Assembly (NCBI GenBank): GCA_963575745.1
Contig: CAUYUJ010001376.1
Location: 62,501-85,000 of the forward strand
Reading direction: 5' to 3'
DNA length: 22,500 nucleotides
DNA from: Prorocentrum cordatum
Taxonomy: Eukaryota; Sar; Dinophyceae; Prorocentrales; Prorocentraceae
In this document: piece after piece, positions 9,394-17,949 of the stretch
Numbering within the stretch: position 1 is the first letter of the stretch
Layout of the letters: each line of letters opens with the position of its first letter
Translations under genes and position numbers: made by a program
The notes under the pieces: generated by a model
The model's database searches: none
What the model saw: the letters and a program-made list of their open reading frames with translations, nothing else
What the model was told of the DNA's origin: nothing

Positions 9394-9455
9394 GTCCTCC
9401 TCGTCCTCCTCCTCCTCCTCCTCGTCCTCCTCATCTTCCTCCTCTTCCTCCCTTG
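9394..9455 (+). repeat. (CTC)n / (CCT)n tract
   Basis: TCCTCCTCGTCCTCCTCCTC-type pyrimidine triplets, interrupted by GTC and ATC. Complement of the GAG/GGA tracts elsewhere. Confidence 0.9.
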
Positions 9456-9524
9456 AATTCCGACGTTGCGAAAAAATGCAGCATCGAGAAAACTGCGACC
9501 GGAGCCCCAGTCCCTATCCGTCCG

Positions 9525-9575
9525 GGGCTTTTCTCGAGCCGGATCGACCTGCGAGGCTCCCAGGGCCAGGAACGA
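9525..9575 (+). repeat. dispersed repeat family E, copy 1
   Basis: CTCGAGCCGGATCGACCTGC followed by GAGGCTCCCAGGGCC matches 22283-22310 (GCCGGATCGATCTGTGAGGG) and, in reverse orientation, 12250-12285 (GGCCCTCACAGATCGGTCCG). At 22.3 kb this block is joined to family A, so E may be the left part of A. Confidence 0.6.
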
Positions 9576-9813
9576 GGCAGAAACGCTCAGCGCGTACTAG
9601 CATGCAACGCCCAGGTCTGAGGTTCCTCCTCCTTCTTTGTTGCCCCTCTTGCTCTCCTTCCTCCTGCCCGCGCCCGAGGACGCAGAAGATCCGCCAGCCC
9701 GAGGTGGTGCTGCTGCACGGCTCCGAGCTGCTCTCGCGGGGCTGCTGGACCGCGCGCCTCTGCTTCCGGGCGGCTGCCGCGCGGGAGCACCGACGCGCGT
9801 CTTGTTCTCTGGG
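9576..9813. other. GC-rich low-copy DNA
   Basis: An open frame through 9476-10105 (209 codons) spans this region, but it runs through two dispersed repeats and a CT-rich stretch and shows no domain. I do not call a gene. Confidence 0.45.
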
Positions 9814-9965
9814 GAGGGAAAGAAACACACAGAAAATATGGGAAAATATGGGAAGTGGCGGGGAAGACAGAAACCCAGAAAATATGGGAAAATATGGGGA
9901 ATATCTTTATTTGTGTGTATGTATTTGTGTGTCCTGGGGCCCCTTCAAAGACGCCGAGATGAAGA
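9814..9965 (+). repeat. dispersed repeat family B, copy 2
   Basis: Second copy of the element at 1500-1670. AAGAAACACACAGAAAATAT, GGGAAAATATGGGAAGTGG, AAACCCAGAAAATATGGG, TTTATTTGTGTGTATGTATT and TGTGTGTCCTGGGGCCCCTT are all in the same order. It contains the AATATGGG motif several times. Confidence 0.8.
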
Positions 9966-10340
9966 CCGCTTTGGGCTCACGAGGGGCTAGCGTTTTCGGG
10001 CCGTTCCTCAGATGCATGTCGTCGACCCTGCTTGTGGCACAGGCCCGCCCTTGCCAGGAGAGCCCCTTCGTTCCCTGCTACGCGTTCTTCTTGGTGGCGC
10101 GATGACCGTGGCTCTTGCTGGGATGCTGCCAGGAGTGCCCCCGGACCAAGCTGCCCCCGGGATTTCCAAGGAGCCCCCCACCGCCTCCAGAGCACCCCTC
10201 ACGAGGCCAAGAGGGCCCCGGGGGCTCCAGAGTTGATTGCGAAAAGCTGGGAGCACCTTGGGCCAGGGGCTCCTTCAGCAGCCCCCGAAATTTGCTGAGG
10301 AGGAAGACCTGGCGCTGATCGGAGGAGGGAAAGGTACGGA
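9966..10340. other. low-copy DNA, no gene recognised
   Basis: GC-rich. Proline-rich frames on both strands have no recognised domain. No repeat detected within this window. Confidence 0.45.
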
Positions 10341-10400
10341 CACCGCTACCCTTCGCCTCGTTTCCGCCCTCCTGGGCCTCTCGGGCGGGACGAAGGGGCA
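10341..10400 (+). repeat. dispersed repeat family F, copy 1
   Basis: ACCGCTACCCTTCGCCTCGT, TTCCGCCCTCCTGGGCCTC and GGGCGGG match the start of the copy at 10788 (ACCGCCAGCCTTGCCTCGTG, TCCGCACTCCTGGGCCTCC). The right part of the longer copies is absent or diverged. Confidence 0.55.
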
Positions 10401-10513
10401 GGATAGGGAAACAAGGGTGAGCAACTGGTGCCGGCCCCGCCGCCGGGCCCATTCCTCGGTACCTGGGCGCTTCCTGGCGCCAGGAGAACCCCCAGGTGGG
10501 TGTAAGCCTCGGA

Positions 10514-10648
10514 GGCGACGATAGGGGCGAGTAGCTCAGGGGAGAGCAATACACGTATGCAGGTGCGCCGATGATCTGTGTCTTCGAAAAGGCTCCCGGG
10601 CGAATGCGTGTCATGCCCGCCCCTGGGCCATCCGCCCCTATCGTCGCC
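10514..10648. repeat. 16-bp perfect inverted repeat enclosing a tRNA-like A box
   Basis: GGCGACGATAGGGGCG (10514-10529) and CGCCCCTATCGTCGCC (10633-10648) are perfect reverse complements separated by 103 bases. Immediately inside the left arm is GAGTAGCTCAGGGGAGAGC, which looks like a tRNA D-arm and Pol III A box. A weak B-box-like TCTTCGAAAAGG follows about 50 bases later. There is no convincing cloverleaf. It could be a tRNA-derived SINE or a MITE, or chance. Confidence 0.5.
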
Positions 10649-10784
10649 GCCAAAAACCGCACGCGCGGGCTCCTCCTTGTCATGTGTGGGACACTAGAAA
10701 GCGCCAGGGAAACCCGCTGCGTGAGCTGGTTTTCTACCCTAGCCTTTTCTATCCTATCCTTTCGCCCCCCCGAGAGAAAGTACG

Positions 10785-10915
10785 CATACCGCCAGCCTTG
10801 CCTCGTGTCCGCACTCCTGGGCCTCCTGGGGGGCCCTCGTCGCCACCGCTGGATTCGCTTCGACACTCTGTTCAGACCGAGGAGAGGTCTGGGGAGCAGC
10901 GGTGTCGGTCTCTTT
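10785..10915 (+). repeat. dispersed repeat family F, copy 2
   Basis: CTGGGCCTCCTGGGGGGCCC, TCGTCGCCACCGCTGGATTC, GAGGAGAGGTCTGGGGAGCA and GCGG match, in the same order, the copy at 15597-15725. Clearly interspersed; class unknown. Confidence 0.8.
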
Positions 10916-11525
10916 TGATCTCCCCAGCGGAGGCGTCCCAGAAGGAGCCTTGCCTGGCCTGCGACGCTCGAAGGAGTTGACGTCTTCTTCCCTGCGGAAG
11001 GCGGCGGCACTGCTGGCGGAAGGCGGCAGAAGTATAGCGAGGGCGCCTCCGCCGGCGGAAGCCACCGGAAGTAGAAGTAAGCCTCGGCGGGTCAGAGGAC
11101 CCGTTTGCCTCCGAAGGGGAGGGGGGGTCGCAGTTCCCTCCCCCGTGGCTGCGCCCCACGCGCTCGCTCCGCCATGCTCGCCATGAGAGATGCCCATGAT
11201 CTGGCGGGGCGCTGCTGGTCGCTTCGACGCCAGCGAGGTGAGCGTTCGGAGGCTGCCCGACCTCCGAGGACAGCAACCAAGACAGCGCGCACGTGTCCTG
11301 CCAGCTGGAAGAAAGGCTGATGGGTAGCAGACGGGCTTGGAGACGAGCGGTGCGGCTAGCGGAGGTGACAGGCAGCAGCTGGTATCGAGGCCGCTTGCTG
11401 ACGCGCCCCATGGTTGCCTGCATTGTCGAGCATGACGCGGCGACCTTCCCGCAGGTGACCAGCGTTTCCTCGCACGCACTGAGATCACCCAGACCACGCA
11501 AATCGAGCACACATCACGGGGACTC
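10916..11525. other. low-copy DNA with short GGAAGGCGGC repeats
   Basis: GCGGAAGGCGGCGGCAC, GGCGGAAGGCGGCAGAAG and GGCGGAAGCCACCGGAAG lie close together at 10996-11075. A 120-codon frame at 11293-11655 runs into the CAG tract and reads as polyglutamine. It has no other recognisable feature, so I do not call it a gene. Confidence 0.5.

Positions 11526-11590
<65 letters not shown>
11526..11590 (+). repeat. (CAG)n microsatellite
   Basis: About 21 uninterrupted CAG units. It would encode polyglutamine on the + strand, or polyleucine or polycysteine on the - strand, if translated. Confidence 0.97.
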
Positions 11591-11593
<3 letters not shown>

Positions 11594-11934
11594 GGAAGTG
11601 GCGGCGAGTCGGCCGCGAGCTCCCTCGCGCGCGTTCGCAGGAAGCTCGGCAATGACTTGTGGGCGATTCTCGAGCAGGCCCCCGCCGCCTGGCCGCGGGG
11701 CCGAGTGAGGGGCGAGGACGACGTCGCGTGGAGGTACGGTCGGACCGAGGCGTAAGGGGAGGGTGCCCTAATGTTCTGGAGCGTTCTTGAACGTTTTGGC
11801 CACTCCCGAGGGCCGAAGCACGTCTCCTCAGGGTAAAGCGGCGCCGCCTGGACTGGGAGCTGGTGCCCCTGGACCATGTGACCATGCACCACCCAAGCGG
11901 GAGGCACCTCTCGGACGACGGGATCTACCGTCGA
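11591..11934. other. low-copy DNA, no gene recognised
   Basis: GC-rich. TTCTGGAGCGTTCTTGAACG at 11773-11792 resembles a nTTCnnGAAn heat-shock-element pattern, as does a segment near 19040-19070, but this is short and could be chance. Confidence 0.45.
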
Positions 11935-12100
11935 GCCGAGGTATAGGATCGAGGTCGGTTCGGGGAGTGTGCCCTGACTATTCTTCGTGCTTGCTGGACG
12001 CTGGTGTGCATCGTGGGCGAAGGTGCCCTCCAGTGTTCTTCCGTTTGGCCCGCGGAGGGCCTCATGTGCTTGTTCTTGAAGGATGTTCGTTTGCCTTAGG
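11935..12100 (+). repeat. dispersed repeat family D, copy 2
   Basis: Counterpart of 8866-9020, with the identical 20-mer GATCGAGGTCGGTTCGGGGA at 11947-11966. Middle part diverged; right part again carries a TTTGGCCxxCGGAGGG block and a CTTGAAGGATG block. Confidence 0.75.
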
Positions 12101-12345
12101 CCTGGCCGTGTGCTTGGACCCCCCGCGCGGGCCTCAGGGACGAGCCGGGGACGCGGCGAGGACACCAGAGGACGCCGCAGCGGGAGCTCCCCTCAGGTCT
12201 TGGTGCCTCAACTTTTTCGTGCCGGGCGCTCTCGCCTGGTTTCGGGTCCTGGGCCCTCACAGATCGGTCCGGCTCGAGCAGTTGCGCAGCAGGATGAGGT
12301 CCAGGGCCCTGGCCGTGATTTTTCACGATGTTGCAAGGGCTCCCA
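12101..12345. other. low-copy DNA containing family E copy in reverse orientation
   Basis: GGGCCCTCACAGATCGGTCC, GGCTCGAGCA at about 12250-12282 is the reverse complement of the family E block at 9525 and 22283. No gene recognised. Confidence 0.5.
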
Positions 12346-12382
12346 CGAGGGCGCGAAGTTATTCGCGCTTCGCGCTTCGCGG
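12346..12382 (+). repeat. 37-bp direct repeat, copy 1
   Basis: CGAGGGCGCGAAGTTATTCG followed by CGCTTCGCGCTTCGCGG. An identical copy lies at 12441-12477, offset 95 bases. Each contains GCGAA/TTCGC blocks that can self-pair. Confidence 0.9.
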
Positions 12383-12440
12383 TCCTCGTTCCTTCTCCCC
12401 CTCCTCCTCGTCCTCCTTTTCTCCCTTTGGGGGGGCGGCG

Positions 12441-12495
12441 CGAGGGCGCGAAGTTATTCGCGCTTCGCGCTTCGCGGAGCGCGAAGCGCGAAGTT
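12441..12495 (+). repeat. 37-bp direct repeat, copy 2, extended into a perfect hairpin
   Basis: The second copy (12441-12477) runs into the complement of its own right half. CTTCGCGCTTCGCG (12463-12476) pairs with CGCGAAGCGCGAAG (12480-12493) around a three-base loop, giving a 14-bp perfect stem. The first copy lacks this extension. Confidence 0.9.
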
Positions 12496-12607
12496 GGGAG
12501 CCCTAGATGTTGTTTTGTTTCGCTATGTCGGGTCTCAGGGCTCAGGGACCTCCGAAGGCTCGAGGTCCCTCGAGCCCTCCAGTTCCCAGGGTGAGGAGGA
12601 CACGGTC

Positions 12608-12800
12608 AGAGCCCCGAATCATCAGGGGTAACTCGGGTCAGGGATAACTCGGGTTCGTTTTTCGGGAATCCAAACCCGAGTTACCCCGGACCCGAGTTAC
12701 CCCGGATATTTCGGGCGTCCAGAGCCCCGAATCATCAGGGATAACTCGGGTCAGGGTTTACTCCCGGTCCCGAGTTACCCCGGATAACTCGGGCGTCCAA
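12608..12800. repeat. GGGTAACTCGGG inverted-repeat module, two tandem copies
   Basis: The unit starts AGAGCCCCGAATCATCAGGG at 12608 and again at 12721 (offset 113). In the first unit two tandem GGGGTAACTCGGGTC-like blocks (12625-12655) face two AACCCGAGTTACCCCGG-like blocks (12673-12703): 31-base arms with only two mismatches around a 17-base loop. The second unit has the same design, more diverged. Confidence 0.9.
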
Positions 12801-13004
12801 ACGGGGGATCGGACGGGGGTCTGTCCACCGTGCCGGCGGAGGGCGGCGGGGGAGGCGGAGGAGGCGGAGGTCGGTCGGTCGTGACTGGTGCCGTGGGGTG
12901 CGGATTCTGTCAGGTTCTGCGGGCCTGACCTCCGAAGCTGTGGAGACGCGCAGAGTGGCGGCGAGAAAGACCGCCCCTGCCCCCAGGCCTGTCCTGGCCG
13001 ACCA
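12801..13004. other. low-copy DNA
   Basis: GGAGGCGGAGG-type short repeats at about 12840-12880. No gene recognised. Confidence 0.45.
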
Positions 13005-13870
13005 GGCTTGAACTTCAGAACTGTAGCTGATGCTGCGCAGTCCAGCTGCCTCTTCCCCATGCCGCTTCTTTCGCGTGTCGGCGAGTGCCCAGCCGTGGCG
13101 ACGAGGAGCGACGAGTGGGGGATGGGCCCCCCAGGTGTTGGCAGCATAGCCCTCTGCAGCGGCCTGCTGAGCTCCCTGGCGCACGCCGCCGCCTGCTGCA
13201 TCCCATGGAACAATTTGCCACTTTGCACGAGCTGATCCCAGCGTTGTAGCTGATGGCGTTGTGCACGTGGGCTTCCTTCTGCACGATCCCGCTGCCACTG
13301 CGTGCTCTTCTCGTATCGCCCAATTCGCACAAACTGAAACAGCATTGTAGCTGAGGATGGGTTCTGTCTGCGCCGGCAGGCACCGACACTCGTTGCTGCC
13401 ACCCAGTGCGTGCCTTCTCGCACCGACCGACACTGCTGCTATCCCCTGCCTTCTCGCAGTCCCAGTCCCTGCTGCCACTGCTCTCTCGCACGAGCTGGCG
13501 GCCGCCAGTCTTTGTAGCTGACGAGGGGGTCTTCCCTTGCCATTTGGCTTCGGCGACCGCTGCTGCCACTGCCCGCCTTCCCGCGCCGATCGGCTCTGCT
13601 GCCAGTGTTTGCCGTCTCGCACGAGCTGAATTTCGCTACAATGTAGCCGAAGATGTCCCACGCTGCTGTTTGGCACCGACCGCCGCTGCTGCTGGTGCCT
13701 GCCTTCTCGCACCGACATACCCTGCTGCCAAAGCGTGCCGTCTCGCACGAGCTGCCCCCCGCTGCAATGCAGCTGGAGATGTTGCTCTAGCGTGACCAAT
13801 TGGAACCATCAATCGCTGCTGTCATTGCCTGCCTTCTCGCGCCGATTGCAGCTGTTGATGTGCTGCACCG
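13005..13870 (-). pseudogene. degenerate PPR-like repeat array (relic or fragment)
   Basis: Pentatricopeptide repeat (PPR) proteins are helical-repeat RNA-binding proteins, mostly acting in organelle RNA processing. The minus strand here gives PPR-like strings in changing frames: EAHVHNAISYNAGISSCKVA (about 13219-13278), ILSYNAVSVCANWA (about 13318-13358), SISYSSEVQAW near 13015, and several CEKAG, CETAR and QWQQ pieces further upstream in the gene sense. This order resembles the 'ISYNAAISACEKGGQWQQAL' style of dinoflagellate PPRs. No single frame holds: one 354-codon frame (12735-13799) and two shorter ones each capture parts. At 13.48-13.83 kb the DNA period is 126-129 bp rather than the usual 105 bp (35 residues), with a duplicated CEKAG..WQQ half. 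Frameshifts and lost helix residues argue for a relic. It could instead be spliced exons with introns, or a satellite derived from PPR DNA. Confidence 0.55.
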
Positions 13871-14145
13871 GCTTACTCGTACTTGCATGCTTTGGCAGCG
13901 GCGCCGCAGCTGGCGCTACTGTTCCCCACGAGGTGGAGGAGGGGTGGGGGAAGGGAGAATCGAGGAGAGGGCGGAGTGAACCATATCTCCTGGCGGGTGA
14001 GCACGCGACTGATCACAGCATTGTGTTTGATGACGTGGGGCGCCACGCTTCTTGATGTCAGCTCTCGCGAGCATGGCCATTTCGAAGTTTGCAGGTGAAA
14101 CGCCCCTTGCGCGTGGTTGAGGTGGAGGCATAGGCGTAGGAGGAA
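13871..14145. other. low-copy DNA
   Basis: No gene recognised. GAGGAGGGGTGGGGGAAGGG at about 13936-13955 is purine-rich. Confidence 0.45.
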
Positions 14146-15060
<915 letters not shown>

Positions 15061-15596
15061 GTCCTGGGGGAGGTGCCGCCGCTCGAGCTGAGTGGGCGTC
15101 TGGGGGCCGAGGGGCACGGGCCTTGAGCCCAAATATTGTCTCCTCGGGGCCCCGGGGGCCTCTCTCGGAGACCTCCAGGGTCAGTATCGTTTATCCGACC
15201 CCTTCCCCATCCTCGTCCCCTTCGAGACCCCCACCAGATTACCGACCCCAGTCGGAGACACACCCCTCGAAACCCGAAGGGAGCGGCCTATATCCCCACC
15301 TAGGGTGGTAAATCGGCCAGTGGGGCCCAGGCCACGCCGCTGGGGATGGGGATCGGTTCAAAGATGCTCATAGGGAGCGGGCTGGGCGGGGTTCGGCGGA
15401 GGAGCCAGTTGCAGGCGCGCGGGGGAAACAGCCGAGTCAGAAAAGCTTCGCACGTAAAGAACATTCGCAGGCGATTTCTCGCCCCCAGACACCGATGTTC
15501 CTTGGAAAAACCGAGCCGCCTAGAAAAGGAGGAAAGCTCGGGGACACGCCCCAGGGGGGCTTATCGGACGCAGCCCAGGGGACGTGTCCCCGCACT
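15061..15596. other. low-copy GC-rich DNA, no gene recognised
   Basis: No repeat of another part of the window was detected. The minus strand at 15119-15142 contains ATATTTGGGCTCAAGG, faintly like the end of the dinoflagellate spliced leader; I do not regard it as significant. Confidence 0.45.
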
Positions 15597-15725
15597 GCTA
15601 CGGTCCCTCGCCTTGCGTTCCCCCCCCCCTTTTGGGCCTCCTGGGAGGCCCTCGTCGCCACGGCCGGATTCCCTTCAAACGTCTGGGCAGAGACACCTTC
15701 GGGGAGGTCCGGGGAGTAGCGGCAT
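15597..15725 (+). repeat. dispersed repeat family F, copy 3
   Basis: Matches 10785-10915: TTGGGCCTCCTGGGAGGCCC, TCGTCGCCACGGCCGGATTC, GGGGAGGTCCGGGGAGTAGC. The copies share a start upstream of the CCTTGCGTTCC/CCTTGCCTCG block. Confidence 0.8.
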
Positions 15726-15825
15726 GGGTGCCTGTTGGATCTCCCGGGGGGGGGGGGGGAGGCCGGCGGAGGGGCCAGGGATCCGGCGGCGGGTCCCGCC
15801 CTCGTGCATGGAGGATCTCGGGGCG

Positions 15826-15990
15826 GAGGCTCGAGGAGGCATCGAGGAGGCATCGAGGAGGCATCGAGGAGGCATCGAGGAGGCTCGAGGAGGCATCGAG
15901 GCGGCATCGAGGAGGCATCGAGGAGGCATCGAGGAGGCATCGGCGAGGCATCGAGGAGGCTCGAGGAGGCCGAGGCTCGGGGAGGTTCGA
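15826..15990 (+). repeat. 11-bp tandem array (GAGGCATCGAG)
   Basis: About 13-15 units of CATCGAGGAGG, with variants CTCGAGGAGG, CATCGAGGCGG and CATCGGCGAGG. Because 11 is not a multiple of 3, all three frames cycle through the same 11-residue repeat (IEEASRRHRGG), which creates long open frames on both strands. Confidence 0.95.
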
Positions 15991-16173
15991 GGAGGTGAGG
16001 CTCGAGGAGGCCGAGGTGTCCCAGGTCGCCCGCAGGGGCGCGGAGGCGGTCGCGCTTCGCGGGTCGCGGCCGGGGCCTCCGAGGCGGCCGTCTCCCAAGG
16101 GGGTGGCGCGGGGGAGCGGGGGGCATCGTGCGTCGCGGGGCGCGCGGCGCGATGTGCGGAGTTAGGTGACCTA
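15991..16173. other. GC-rich spacer
   Basis: Short GAGGCTCGAGGAGGCCGAGG-type extensions of the 11-bp array at the left. Nothing else recognised. Confidence 0.45.
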
Positions 16174-16437
16174 CAACCCTCGTCAAAATTAACCTCAAAA
16201 ATGTCTGACGTGGTTGAACTGCTTGTCGGAAGATCTGGGGCCGAGTATCGATGAGTGCGGGGTACTTGCATGCGCCGCCCCTCCAATGTCGGTCGACGTC
16301 AAACTTTCGAGTCAACTTCGGTCAGCTTGTCTTTGTCCTCGCCCCGGCATTGACGGGGCGGCGTGTCGACATTGAGGGGCGCGCCGACATCGACATGACG
16401 TGCCAGCAATTGTTGAGGTTAATTTTGACGAGGGTAG
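16174..16437. mobile_element. MITE-like non-autonomous DNA transposon, 264 bp
   Basis: The left end, from 16176, reads ACCCTCGTCAAAATTAACCT followed by CAA. The right end at 16413-16435 is its exact reverse complement (23 of 23). Adding two more bases gives CA at the left and, in reverse complement, CT at the right, and both ends then abut a TA dinucleotide (16172-16173 and 16438-16439). Short size, long terminal inverted repeats, TA flanks and no transposase frame inside are the marks of a Tc1/mariner-type (Stowaway-like) MITE. The interior is GC-richer than the ends. Mobilisation would need a transposase encoded elsewhere. Confidence 0.85.
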
Positions 16438-16810
16438 TATGATATTGCTTTCGCTTCATGGGCTACGGTAGGTTCGCGTCGCGTCGACTGGCGGCGACCT
16501 CGGAGCGGGAGTACAGCGTTGAACGCCGCCGGGGGCCCAAGATCGGTCGACGTTGGAGGATCGGACGTTTCGGAAACGACCGATCGTTCAAGGTTGAACG
16601 ATCCCCGTGGTGTCGGGAAACAACGCCGAAGTCGGCACGACACGAACTTGCCGTACTCATCTCTGGCCTCGGATATTGAGAGATGGCCCGCCCAGCCACG
16701 TCGATAAAAGAACTTCTGCACTGGTCCTTTGGCCTCTGGCTCTGCTGTGTGCCTGGGCAGCACCTCGTCGGTTTCGCGGATTAGCCCGCTTGCCGGGTTT
16801 CATTCGGTAA
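16438..16810. other. low-copy DNA with two small hairpins
   Basis: CGTTTCGGAAACG (16566-16578) and GATCGTTCAA-GG-TTGAACGATC (16582-16603, ten-base arms) lie side by side. No protein family recognised in the frames here. Confidence 0.5.
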
Positions 16811-17002
16811 ATGCGGACGTCGATTAGCTATTCCGCCCGTGTCTTTTCGGATTGCCTCGTCTTCGACAACCAGCGCTTGCTGCATGCTCGCATTGAGATC
16901 CGACCCAACGATGGAGACCGCTGGGTGCAGGGTTGCTACATCGACAGGGATGGCCTGTGGCTGTGCTACGAGCACTGTCGGCGGCGGGCCAACCGCGAGT
17001 GA
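16811..17002 (+). CDS. short ORF or possible terminal exon, function unknown
   Basis: This 63-codon frame is the only short frame in the window with a balanced, protein-like composition. From about residue 10 it reads RVFSDCLVFDNQRLLHARIE, then IRPNDGDRWVQGCYIDRDGL, then WLCYEHCRRRANRE, and stops at TGA (17000-17002). A TAA stop lies directly before the ATG, so the frame cannot extend upstream without splicing. A possible intron 3' end (GATTAG at 16825-16830) would make the protein-like part a terminal exon. I do not recognise the family; the Trp, Tyr and Asp-rich core is reminiscent of a small beta-barrel, but that is a guess. It could be chance. Confidence 0.3.
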   Translation: MRTSISYSARVFSDCLVFDNQRLLHARIEIRPNDGDRWVQGCYIDRDGLWLCYEHCRRRANRE

Positions 17003-17360
17003 GCTTCGGGCGCCCGCGTGCAATTGCTGGGCGCTCATTGAGCCACGGCAGGTCACACTTTGTGAACCAACTTCGTTTCCAATATATATATATATATATA
17101 CATAGATGTGCTGCAGCCTCAATATAAATACCCACCAGCGCCTTCTTGCGTCCTGTTGCAGGGGCAGTCTTTTCCAGCGAAGGCGTGGCGCAGGCATTCA
17201 GGCATGATGGTGCTTCTTGCCAACCGAATACATCGATGACCTTGAATTCGCTTTGGGCTCCAAGCCCACACCCCCGAGGCAAGGAATCCTGGTCGCGAGG
17301 CGGACTGCGTTCCTCGTGATCGGGCGGGTGGTGAGGATGGGTGACGCAACTGTGGGTTGA
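17003..17360. other. low-copy DNA with a short (TA)n run
   Basis: TATATATATA run at about 17082-17102. No gene recognised. Confidence 0.5.
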
Positions 17361-17450
17361 AGAGCAGGGCCCTGAAGGGGCCCCCGTTGGGGCTCTGGTC
17401 GGAGCCAGGAGGGGCCCCAAAGGGGGCTCTGAAGGGGCCCCTTTTGCGGC
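17361..17450 (+). repeat. GGGGCCCC-rich direct and inverted repeats
   Basis: CTGAAGGGGCCCC occurs at about 17371 and 17430, with GGGGCTCT and GGGGCCCCAAAGGGGGCTCT between them. AAGGGGCCCCTT is a perfect palindrome. Confidence 0.7.
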
Positions 17451-17730
17451 CTTTTCCTTCGCCCCTCATTCGCGTCGCCCCCCAGTACCACGCGCCCGAC
17501 GTGAGCCGTGAGGCCTGGCGCCGTGAGCCGTGCGCCAGCCCTCTGGTAGGACCCCGGGCGGCGGCGGCGGCTCGGGGGGGGGGGCATGCCGACGTCCCGA
17601 TCCCGACCCGATGCCGCTTCGATGTCCCGTTTGCCGCTTCTGGCTCCTGTCCTCGAAGAACACAAACAGCATAAACAGAAACTTTTGGCGGTGCGCGCGG
17701 AGCGCCAACAGTTAATGTTTATGCCGTTGT
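17451..17730. other. low-copy GC-rich DNA
   Basis: A run of nine or more G at about 17574-17583. No gene recognised. Confidence 0.4.
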
Positions 17731-17741
17731 GGTTGTTGTCG

Positions 17742-17791
<50 letters not shown>
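17731..17791 (+). repeat. (GTT)n microsatellite
   Basis: GTTGTTGTCGTT and then about 17 uninterrupted GTT units. Asn on the minus strand. Confidence 0.97.
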
Positions 17792-17949
17792 GAACATTCT
17801 TACTTCTAAAGAATAATTATTGTTGGGACCCCTGGTGCGCGGCCCCCTCGCCGCGCCTAGGCCGCAGCCATGTTTTCATCATTTTCGTGAGGAAGTCTCC
17901 GGCAAAACGGGTTGGTCCGGATCCGGTTGTTTTGTTACGGGCGGTTTTC

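Noticed and set aside
10530-10600. A complete tRNA gene
   Set aside because: Only the D-arm region looks right. I cannot form an anticodon arm or a proper T arm, and the B box is poor.
10078-11010. A 310-codon minus-strand frame
   Set aside because: Ser, Pro, Arg and Gly-rich with no motif, and it crosses dispersed repeats B/F. GC-rich DNA with few stops explains it.
11293-11655. Polyglutamine ORF over the CAG tract
   Set aside because: Outside the glutamine run there is no recognisable domain, and overlapping frames on the other strand are equally open.
15119-15142. Possible relic of the dinoflagellate spliced leader on the minus strand
   Set aside because: Only the CTCAAGG end matches well; the CCGTAGCCATTTTGG part is not conserved. 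A similar weak match (CCGCAGCCATGTTTTC at 17861) is also below what I would trust.
15346-16254. A 302-codon frame with an 11-residue repeat
   Set aside because: The repeat follows from the 11-bp DNA period, which gives the same peptide in every frame.
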